DNA from: Chelonoidis abingdonii
Lineage: Eukaryota; Chordata; Testudines; Testudinidae
Direction of reading: 5' to 3'
DNA: 64,000 nucleotides
NCBI RefSeq assembly: GCF_003597395.2
Contig: NC_133774.1
Span: forward strand, 34,304,155 to 34,368,154
Shown here in pieces: positions 46,236 to 55,090 of the stretch. The number at the start of each line of letters is the position of its first letter. The first letter of the stretch is position 1. Below the pieces are notes generated by a model. The model ran no database searches, was not told the origin of the DNA, and saw only the letters and a list, made by a program, of their open reading frames with translations. Position numbers and translations under genes: made by a program.

Positions 46236-47794
46236 ACCTCCCTTTCACAACTGCCTAACCTCCTTGATGCTTTCAGTCTCCTTCATCCAGTCCATCGGAT
46301 GCAAGGGGTGGGGGGTCTCAGACCCAAAACTGGGGGCAAAATACAATGCAAGAGTCTTACGGTATGTGACATTAATTTATTAAACAGAAATATTTCAGCT
46401 ACTTTTGTTATCTCAGTTTCGAAGTGACATTTCTATTGTAAATAACTCTAGGCTATGTCTGAGAAAGGGAGGTGTGCATCTGAGTTTGGAGGTGTGTTCT
46501 CTTGGGAGGCGAGGGAAGAGTTGGTTACAGTGTTGTAGTGCAAAAATGTAGTGAAGAACCAATATTGGTACATGAGGATTGTGCAAGAGCAGAAATGTCT
46601 ATGCTCAAATACTCTTTGGTATCCAATCATGAACTGAAATGATAGATGGTTTTATTTTTTATGTATTTGCACTGCAGGAGCTCTGACTGTCCCTTTCACA
46701 CATACCCTAATGGAAATTTTGTACTGGTTTCAGTGAATGTTTTGGAACAAAGCAACATATTCATTGCTGGTTGCTGGCCTTCAGTAGAAATGATCTGAGA
46801 CCAGGAACCAACAGAAATTAGCTGAAAGACTCAAGCTGAGCCAACTGGAATGCCCATTAGGAAAACCCCCTTCAGTTGCTCTCTAGTTTCTCCAGTGGCA
46901 TGCCAGACACAAAGACTGGGAGATTTTCTTTGCTGTCATTCACAGGATATTTTTGTCCCTTCTTTCATTGACCATCAGTCTAATAAGAACTTGTTGTTTC
47001 TAAAAAGGTACAACATCAGTTTCTGCCTGTGAAACTGTTCACTGCATCCTCCTAAGTGAGGGAGGGAGGGAGAAATGCAATATTTGTTTTATTGGCACCG
47101 GCTCCCATGCCTGGATAGGAACAGAGCTCTCTGGGACTAAGCACAAAGCCAGAAGATACTGTTGGCACATTGTAAACCAAATCATCATTACCTATAAAAT
47201 GAATTTCATATTTCCTCCCTCCCTAAGATGACACCTTAAATAGGCTTATGCTATTCTACCATGGAAATAGACAGCAGCCTTCAGGTAACTAGCCACAAGA
47301 GAACATGAATGCCTGTTAGAGGATGTGCGCATTCTTGAGATTTAGGCACAGAGTAGACTCAAAAGCCTCACTGTGCTCCCCACAAGCATCCCGCAAACAT
47401 GCTGCAAGCCAAGAAAGGGAGTGAGGAAAGAGGGAGGAGCTGAAAAACTGCTGATTCTCTACTACTGGCACTCTACAAATAGTTTAGAAGGCTATTGTAA
47501 GCCTCATGTTCTCCCCTAGTACAGAGACTAAAACCCAAGTGCATAAACATGGTTAGTTAATAGTGCTTGAAGCAACACTAGGTAGGCCTGCAAGCTCTGT
47601 GGCATCCTATGTGGTGATAAAAGTCCAGTGGCATTGGTTGGCAGCAAACAACAGCACAGCTGAATGGCACATGAAGGGAGCACAGAACGGTGGGGTTCTA
47701 TTCAAATGAGTGGGGATCTGCAGGCTTGGAACTGGTATATACACAGAACCATGGCCTCTGTGGTGGTTCTGCTCACTGCCCATTCTAATCTATG
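46236..47794. other. Unassigned DNA
   Basis: No gene or repeat recognised. Confidence 0.4.
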
Positions 47795-48010
47795 TCTTCA
47801 TTTGAGCTGGGGGTGTGATTCCCAGCTTGTGTAGACATATTCAGGCTAGTTCTCATAGAGCTAGTATACTAAAAATGGTACTGTAGTTATGGTAACATGA
47901 GCAATGGCAAGAGGCATACAGGCTAACCACCCCAAATACAAACTTCCTGGTCCTTGAGGGTATGTACTTGGAGCAGCTAACCTGTGCTGCTGCTAACCTG
48001 CTGCTCACCA
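47795..48010. mobile_element. Short non-autonomous element, 'GCTGGGGGTGTGATTCCCAGC' type
   Basis: GAGCTGGGGGTGTGATTCCC, then GTGTAGACATATTCAGGCTA, GAGCTAGTATACTAAAAATG and CAGGCTAACCACCCCAAAT follow a MITE text I recall as common in turtles. The ends were not fixed. Confidence 0.5.
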
Positions 48011-48317
48011 CTGTATGTGATAAAGCAGCTACACTGCTGGATGAGATCTAGCACAAGTATATCTATGCAAGCCCTGAATCATCCCCTCCCTCTCCGCCCT
48101 ACCCTACCCCACCCCAGCTCCAAGCGCAGAGATAGCCTTAGGGCCAAGGAGTGTGTGACAGGAAAGAATGTGGCTTTAACAGTCATTTTTTTTAAGTAGT
48201 TGACCTCTATGTTTTTATGCGGGAGGTAAATATAGGCCCCGCCTCAGGTCAGAATCATGGTTGGAGTGGGATCCTCTAAAGTTCCATCATATGGGCCCAT
48301 AGGCATCACATTGGAGG

Positions 48318-48480
48318 ACATATTCATAGAGTTTAAGGTCAGAATGGATCATCTGCTCTCACCTCCTTTATACCATAGGCCATTACATTTCACGCAATAA
48401 TTTGAGAGCAACCATTTGTGTTTGACTAAAGCTAAACTAAACTAGCATTGATCTATGTACTATGGACAACATTTCCAGAA
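48318..48480 (-). mobile_element. CR1-like 3' terminal fragment
   Basis: TTCATAGAGTTTAAGGTCAG, then AATGGATCATCTGCTCTCAC and CCTCC resemble, on the minus strand, the 3' end of another CR1 subfamily (GAGGT..GATGATC..CCTTAAAGTCTATGAA style). It fades after about 160 bp. Confidence 0.5.
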
Positions 48481-48945
48481 TTTTCCATGCATCCGGTGCC
48501 TGATTCTCAGAGAAGCTGAGGACCAGTACCTCCATTAAAGAGATTCACAGCTGCTGGTGTTCAGCACTTTTGAAAATAAGGTGCCTCAAGATGGACCCCC
48601 CAAAATCAAAGCAAATATTTTACTGTTCTGAAAATGCATGGTACCTGATGTGCTTAAGTCACAAATGCTCATAAGCAGCCTCCCATGGTCAACCACTAAG
48701 ACAGTGAGAGAGAAATCCAAGTCCCCACTGCTTTGGATTTCCAAGAGTTTTAGGCTTTTTAAGTCTCAGTAGGCTGCAGTACTGATTCCTCCCTTGGGCT
48801 CTCTGGCACATTTCCTGGGCACTGACTCTAGTCTGTTACCCCTTCATGGAAGTGCAGCTCCTCGGCCCACCTGCCTGAAACCCTGAGGAACAATGCTGAC
48901 CCTAGAGATACCCTGGTTACCTAAACAAACCTTGTCCCAGCATTC
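48481..48945. other. Unassigned DNA
   Basis: No gene or repeat recognised. Confidence 0.4.
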
Positions 48946-48959
48946 CACCCCAAAGGAGT

Positions 48960-49194
48960 TTCAGAGTAGCAGCCGTGTTAGTCTGTATCCACAAAAAGAA
49001 CAAGAGTACTTGTGGCACCTTACAGACTAACAAATTTATTTCAGCATGAGCTTTCGTGAGCTACAGCTCACTTCTTCAGATGCAAGAGGCTTGGTTCCAT
49101 TCTGTGCATCTGAAGAAGTGAGCTGTAGCTCACGAAAGCTCTGCTGAAATAAATTTGTCAGTCTCTAAGGTGTCACAAGTACTTTTGTTCTTTT
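48960..49194. mobile_element. Foldback retroposon B with perfect 14-bp target duplication
   Basis: The word CACCCCAAAGGAGT stands on both sides (48946-48959 and 49195-49208). The element begins with an unpaired head, GAGTAGCAGCCGTGTTAG. A first arm (about 48995-49085) and a second, inverted arm (about 49106-49194) follow, joined by a 20-base spacer. The second arm stops after AAAAGAACA-equivalent sequence and so lacks the head. Each arm holds one hairpin: CTGAAGA, A, stem GTGAGC/GCTCAC with a TGTA loop, GAAAGC (plus strand 49110-49139; minus strand 49079-49050). No protein is encoded. The plan equals that of the element at 13994, with about 60-70 percent similarity by eye. Confidence 0.85.
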
Positions 49195-49208
49195 CACCCC
49201 AAAGGAGT

Positions 49209-52200
49209 GAAGCTTCTGGTTTGCAGTTTAATTCTCTCCAGGACGTGCAGCAGTTGTGAAGCAGTCAACACACATTCATCCAATTTGCACAGACTATAGC
49301 ACTTTATTGCTCTTTATTATTTAATTATGTAAAAGCACAAGAGAGTGCAGATCGTACAAAACAATCAGCATCTTAAAACACTATTTCCCTCACTTTCCAG
49401 CTCTTGACCCTTCCCTTTGGAGTCATTAGGGACCATCGGTGTCCAGGAAGGCAGTCAGACAGAGCATCCCCTGCCTCTTGCATTTTGTTAAATGGTGCAT
49501 AATCTCTCCCTCATGGAGTCCATTACCCAGTTTTTGTGACCCAGCTCTCTCCTCTCCCATGCTTCCTGGCTCCCTCTGTTCCTCTGTGACTTAATATTTT
49601 AACACCCTATCTGCTTCCTTCATTTTGGCTTTTGGATAACTTTCCACTGCTCCTCCCTTCCCCTGCTCCCTTCGGAGGAGTCTAGCTAAAACAAAAATGT
49701 GAAGTCTTCTTCTCTGCCTAACATAGCCATTGATTTTTCTTTGTGTTATTCTTGATATTAACTATAATTGTTACTTCAATGGTAAAATAATTTGTTTAGG
49801 TAGTTGCTCAAGAGCACTGAGTTCAGACTTTAGTAGCTTAATAATGCCATCATCAAATAAATTCCATCAATAAATCACCTGAAAATGAATAGCACATAAT
49901 ATGCCAACTACATTTAATAGCTTATAGTCATACGTGAAATCCCTTGGCAAGTAATTTCTCAAAAAACATGCCAGTAAATGACTGAAAAAGTGGTGCAAAA
50001 TATTTCCAATATTTTGTGTGAAATTTTGCTCTGAAAGATCTTTTGTAAAATACTTTCTAATTTTTCTGTGAACTCTTTAAGAATCTGGAATCTGAAATCT
50101 CACAGCATTCTAATCATAAGAACCAAATGTATTCTCTCTGCTTTTTATCTAAGATCTACCTTCACATCATTTATTTCACTTTTATCTGACAATGCAACTG
50201 TTTTGTTTTCCTTTTCTCATTTTAAAGATTAGTTACTTTTATAATAAGTTTCTGTACAAAAAAAAAATGAAGAATTGCATATGATGGCTGGGGGAAATTC
50301 AGAGACACACAGATGTGCTTGTGTGTGAGAGAGAGAATGAGAGAGCACAGAAGTGATTGTTATTGTTTCTGTGCCATCAGGTTATCTTTAGAAGATCACA
50401 GCACAATATTATATAAATTCTGTATCTTGCCTGTTGTACTAGTTCTATGAGAAAAGTAGTTGTTTCCCCAAAATTTGTGTGATTTAAGAATAAAGTTTGC
50501 ACTTAACCGCCTCCCATCTTTTACTAACACACTCCTACATAAATAGCACTTCTGCTACACATCCCTCTACAGCCCTTTAAATAATCCACTTGCATTTAGC
50601 ACAAGATGATACCATCCAACAAGCTTGTAGATTTAATTTTAATGAATAAGCACACTGCATAAGAGAAAGCTAACCATGAAGAGGGAGTTCTATGTGTGCA
50701 TTATAACAACACAAGAGATATTTTATTTTGACTTGAAGTCCTGCAGAGCTGGATGAAGACAAAAGAAAATTCCAGTATTTAATATCCACTTGCTGCTAAT
50801 ATTTTAAATACTATATGTTGCACTATATCAGCCTATTGCTTTTTATATTGTTTACCCTAAAATCATTTTTTTAAATACACATACTTTAAGTTGTGTGCAG
50901 GGGGGAAGGGTTGCTTGAACTGTAAGATGTATCTATCTGTCATTCAGTAACAGCTGTTGGTCAGCTCAAAATATACCATGTACTACAAAACAGACATTTG
51001 CTGCCCTCTTTTGGAACAAATAAGGGAAGATACAGCAGTTGAGTCCATGTGTTTTGTTATTATCAGCTGTTTTCCTTTGCCACATTGCTCATAGACAAAG
51101 AACTATTACTCAGCTATTAAGTATACTGCATTAAAAATATAGTATTGTTCTTGGGCACTTTACCTGGATTGACCCCAACCAAAACAAAAACAACAACAAG
51201 AGAAAACACTTTAAGGCAGGTGGTTCCCATTACATGCATTATATAAATATATTTACATTGAATACATCTATTCATAAATAAGAGCTTGGTTACTCAAAAC
51301 TTATGATAACAACTCACATGTAAGCTCTTATTTAATTGCACTAGGATAGATTTTGATTAAATAAATATTAGTTAAATTTACTGAGGTACTAGAAAAAAAT
51401 AATGAAATCAGTCTTCTTGTGGCAATAGGTGAAAATAAGTAGTTAAGCATGTTAATTTCTCTTTATTCAGTGATGGGCCTTTTACTGAAATTGTGATCTA
51501 ATGAACTGAGAGACAAATGAGATGCAAAGTGAAATTTTAATCTCGAATGCTACAGGAAAATATCTAGCATGCTCTCAGAGATGGTATGGTCTATAATGCT
51601 GCAGGGAAAACATCAGCAGGCTATCAGGGAATCTAATTGGGGCATTAGGACAATAGCAGCAGGTTCTGACACTGGCGAAAGACATCATGATTAATATTAG
51701 AAACCCAAATGGCTGTTTAAAGAGAGAGCCATTAGCGGATGCTGGGAGAGGATGTTTTGTGCCTGACTGAGTTTCTAAATTAAGGAGATTCTGCTATGCA
51801 GGACAGGTTGCTGAAGATAACGTTATTGTATGTTCAAAGAAAGTCCACTTACCCTACAGTCACTGTACACACAGGTTAATCTGTACCGATGTGCTTTCCT
51901 GTACAATCTGTCTATTATGATGATAAAAAATGGATACCATTCTCACTACCATTTAAACTCTTTGACAGGAAATCGCCAAGTAAATAAGGATTGTCTAAAT
52001 CGCCGTCTTTATGCTAAATAAAGATTTTATTTTAAAGAATGTGTTGTGTAAAATGTGTTTTAAAGAATGTTTTAAAAATGGCAATTTTATTGGACATGCC
52101 ATTTATTAAAAGCAAAACGTGACAATTTAGTCCTTTATAAAATTAACTGCAAAAAACAGTCATAATTATAAATCTACTATAGCCCAAATGACTAATATCT

Positions 52201-52586
52201 TCAATATGATGGAGCCCAAACCCAGACCCTGATCTAGACACTCTCCAAACTTTAGGGTAATCAAGATCTCATCATTCTGCCTTGACCTATATTTTTATAA
52301 CAGATTGAACCAAAATCCTGGGTATCAGTGGGTGTAGCCTGGCTGATTTAGAGCTGGAAAAAATGTAAGGCCTTAGAGTCTAGACTGTGTTTGCTATCAT
52401 TAGGGCTGCCAATCTAATGAAAAAATTGGAATATGTTATATTTCAATGTGATCAAATATGAAGAGGAGGATTTCATGTTACTGGGTATTTTTTTGAAGTT
52501 AATTATACTATGATACCTGAAACTAACCTTTTTAAAGGCTTAAACAGCACAGGACTCAACCCTGGCTTACCTGGTGTCCAGTAGAA
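49209..52586. other. Repeat-poor, AT-rich block
   Basis: Over 3 kb shows no recognisable transposable element, in contrast to the rest of the window. About 51440-51810 is dense in homeodomain-type cores (TTAATCTC, CTAATTGG, CATTAG, GATTAATATTAG) and ACAATAG words. No splice-bounded open frame or RNA gene is seen. It may hold conserved non-coding DNA. Confidence 0.35.
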
Positions 52587-52741
52587 TGGCCCTGTAACGA
52601 GGGTTGCTGGGGCTCAACCCTCCCTGTGGAGGAGGGGAGCCACACCGGCCTCGTTCTGTCCTCCAAGGGTCCGGCCCCTTGGACCCGCGGTCCACAGTCC
52701 ATGGGACATTCGGTCCCTGTGGAGAGGACTGAGCACAGACA

Positions 52742-53065
52742 AAGTCAAAGGGGGCCCAGCCCTTGGTGCCGGTGGGGCACCCAAACACAGTACAACCCAG
52801 TACAAGGAGCTCTGGCCCTTTTGGGGCAGGGCAGAGCAGTGGGATAGTCAGAGGGGGCCCAGCCCTTGGTTCGGGCGGGGCACCAAGCACAGTACAAGGA
52901 GCTCTGGCCCTTTTGGGGCAGGGCAGAGCAGTGGCAAAGTCAGAAGGGGCCCAGCCCTTGGTTCGGGTGGGGCACCAAACACAGTACAAGGAGCTCTGGC
53001 CCTTTTGGGGCAGGGCAGAGCAGTGGCAAAGTCAGAGGGGGCCCAGCCCTTGGTTCGGGCGGGGC
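52742..53065 (+). repeat. Tandem repeat, 92-bp unit, about 3.5 copies
   Basis: GGGCCCAGCCCTTGG recurs at 52752, 52855, 52947 and 53039, i.e. with spacings of 103, 92 and 92 bp. The first unit has 11 extra bases from a duplicated CAGTACAA word. The units are nearly identical, suggesting recent homogenisation. The long plus frame at 52763-53200 is periodic because of this array. Confidence 0.9.
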
Positions 53066-53321
53066 ACCAGCACAGCGATACAATGGTTCAAGCACACTGG
53101 CCTCTCTAGGTCAGGAAGAGGGGGATTCTGCCACCCGGCTATGGGTGGCAGGGGGAACGCAGGCCCGCCCACTCCTCTGCGTTCCAGCCCGGGGCCCTAA
53201 TAGTGGCTGTCACCGCTAGTGGCGGTTAGTGGGGATCCTGACCGAAACACACTGACATAGGCTCGGGGCCCTCTGCAGCCTGACTGTAGTCAGCTGCTAC
53301 TTCCTATTTCCCCCTCGGCTC

Positions 53322-53759
53322 CTACCTGGTCCACTGGGACGCCCAGCACCATGGGTTCCTCCCACTCAGGGCTGGGCGGTAGGTCCGAGAATACTCCGGA
53401 AAGGCGGCCCAGGTCTGGTCCGATGGCTCCTCGGGGCCGTAGTAAGGACGGGGTAGCTTTGGCAGTTCCTCGTCATAGTGACTGCCGGGTAGCTCTGGCA
53501 GCTCTTCATCGTAGCGGCTGCGGGGTAGCTCTGGCAGCTCCTGGTACCGGCCTCTGGCCTCAGCAGCCTCCCAGTGACGAGAGACGGCAGGCACGTCTGC
53601 TCCCGGCGGCGGCTGGGGCCTGACTGAAGGCTGGGGCCCGGTTTTTATCCTTCCGGGTCGCCGCCTGACCCTCTGAGGGGCTGGACTTCCGCCCAACGGT
53701 TCCGCCCTGGGGGATGATTGACAGGGCTCAACCCTCCCTGTGGAGGAGGGGAGCCACAC
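53322..53759 (-). other. Open frame with ELPELP repeats inside the LTR-like element
   Basis: A 145-residue minus-strand frame carries three imperfect repeats of about 13 residues: YQELPELPRSR, YDEELPELPGSH, YDEELPKLPRP. They are encoded by a 39-bp tandem unit at about 53455-53565. Upstream is proline/arginine-rich. It opens at the edge of the terminal repeat. No known domain. It may be only the reading of a tandem repeat in a GC-rich LTR. Confidence 0.35.
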
Positions 53760-53776
53760 CGCCTCGCTACAGGCCC

Positions 53777-54023
53777 CAATTCAGCGCATATTTAAATATG
53801 TCCTTAACTCTAAGCATAGGAGCAGCCCACTGAAGTCAAGTAAGTTGGGGGCTAGTATTTCAAATGTTGTTAGGACTTTGTGGGCTCTCTTGCTTTTGCC
53901 CGCCATGACAAATGAAGACTCAGCATTGCCATATGCTAGTAGGTCTTAGAGGGTTTACAAAAGACAAACACAACAATATTAATGACAGAGGTGACCATCT
54001 CTCCCTGTAATCCTAAAATGAAA
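53777..54023. other. Unassigned DNA
   Basis: A short stretch between two retroposed elements; nothing recognised. Confidence 0.4.
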
Positions 54024-54033
54024 GGAAAATGTT

Positions 54034-54186
54034 AGAGAGACAAGGTGAGTGAGCTTATAGAGAGCTCTTCTTCCATAAGCTTGAAAGCTTGTCTCTCTCC
54101 CCAATGAAAGATGGTCCAATAAAATATATTGTCTCACTCACCTTTTCTCTCTAATATCCTGGGACTGACACAGCTACAACAACACT
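54034..54186. mobile_element. Foldback retroposon C with perfect 10-bp target duplication
   Basis: GGAAAATGTT stands at both sides (54024-54033 and 54187-54196). The right end is an unpaired head, GACTGACACAGCTACAAC, which parallels the inverse of the heads at 13994 and 48960. The left AGAGAGACAAGGTGAGTGAG is an inverted copy of CTCACTCACC TTTTCTCTCT near 54135. The centre has GAGCTCTTCTTCC then AAGCTTGAAAGCTTGTC, a rearranged form of the shared hairpin (GAAA at 54083-54086). No protein. Confidence 0.8.
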
Positions 54187-54196
54187 GGAAAATGTT

Positions 54197-54600
54197 TGTC
54201 AGGCCACCATCTTGGGCAACACTGGAGACTGAACCAGAGACAGCCACAATTAAAGGTATGATTCTGTACAGCTTAATCTTAAAAGCCAGACTCTGCATGT
54301 AGCTAAGAGCTGTAATAGATCTACATCCTTGTAGATCAGGCAAAGAGGGAGGATGCATAATATACACTGACTAGTAGGTTATATTACATACTTACTCAAG
54401 AGACAGGAAGGTCATCCTGAGTATTAGCATGTAAATATTTCTCTAGCACAGCCAGTGCACAAAGTACTGTATAATAGGTGAGCTCTGACATGCAAGTAAC
54501 AGGACCCTATGCCAAAAAGCTTAATTTAAAAGTTCAGTGAGGGGTACAAAACGATACCAAATAAATGGTGGCATATTTTTGTTGTTAGGGTTTGAGTTTG
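54197..54600. other. Unassigned DNA
   Basis: No gene or repeat recognised. Confidence 0.4.
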
Positions 54601-54604
54601 TGTG

Positions 54605-54770
54605 GGAGAAGAAGGATGGTCTTGTGGTTAAGCCCCTGCACTGGGATTTAGAAGACCTGAAATCAGCTATTGTCTTTGCCAAGTTTCCTATGTGACCTTT
54701 GTTTCATTGGTAATAAATAATGTGGATGGGGAACACTTAGCATTGTATGAAAGAGCTCCTCATGAAGTGT
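54605..54770 (+). mobile_element. MIR/CORE-type SINE, 5' half
   Basis: GGATGGTCTTGTGGTTAAGC, then CCTGCACTGGGATTTAGAAG and ACCTGAAATCAGC follow the tRNA-like head of old amniote SINEs (A-box-like TGTGGTTAAGC; the B box is worn). The body is weak. Confidence 0.55.
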
Positions 54771-54969
54771 GCTGAGTGGCCAGTGTTACAATTTGTGAGA
54801 TGCTTAGCCTTTGGTTGCATTTCTGAGCTCTTTGGTGTCACTCAAACTAGGTGCTGCTTTAAACCTAACTTTTTTTCTGGATGAATCGTCTGCAAGTTTC
54901 TTCTCATCCAATTTCCAGTTATTTACAGGAGGTAGGCATCAACAATCTCAACCAACAATGGACTCAAGA

Positions 54970-55090
54970 CTAGATTTTTTAAATAATTTGGTGCCTAAAG
55001 ATGGAGATAGGTGCCTAATGAATGAACCACTGGTGCTTAGCTGCATCTTTAAGTGCTCGAATACCTTTAAAAATCTGGCCTTCAGTGCCT
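54970..55090. repeat. Palindromic 'GGTGCCTAAAGAT' repeat copy
   Basis: GACTAGATTTTTTAAATAAT ... CCTTTAAAAATCTGGCC outer ends, with GGTGCCTAAAGATGGAGATA and its near inverse GCTGCATCTTTAAGTGC inside. It is the closest relative of the copy at 21752. Confidence 0.6.

Larger units (their letters stand above)
52593..53771. mobile_element. GC-rich LTR-like element, 1179 bp, with 5-bp duplication
   Basis: The element runs from TGTAACGAGGGTTG to GCCTCGCTACA. The termini are inverted (TGTARCGAGG / CCTCGYTACA) and are flanked by the identical 5-mer GGCCC (52588-52592 and 53772-53776), as for integrase-type insertion of a solo LTR. A GCTCAACCCTCCCTGTGGAG... direct repeat of about 37 bp lies near both ends (52612-52648 and 53728-53764). 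The interior carries a 92-bp tandem array and a 39-bp in-frame repeat. It is much richer in G+C and CpG than its surroundings. No retroviral gene is seen; it could also be a terminal-repeat element in miniature. Confidence 0.75.

Noticed and set aside
52742..53065. CRISPR-like array
   Set aside because: The 92-bp units are contiguous and nearly identical without unique spacers, and the context is eukaryotic.
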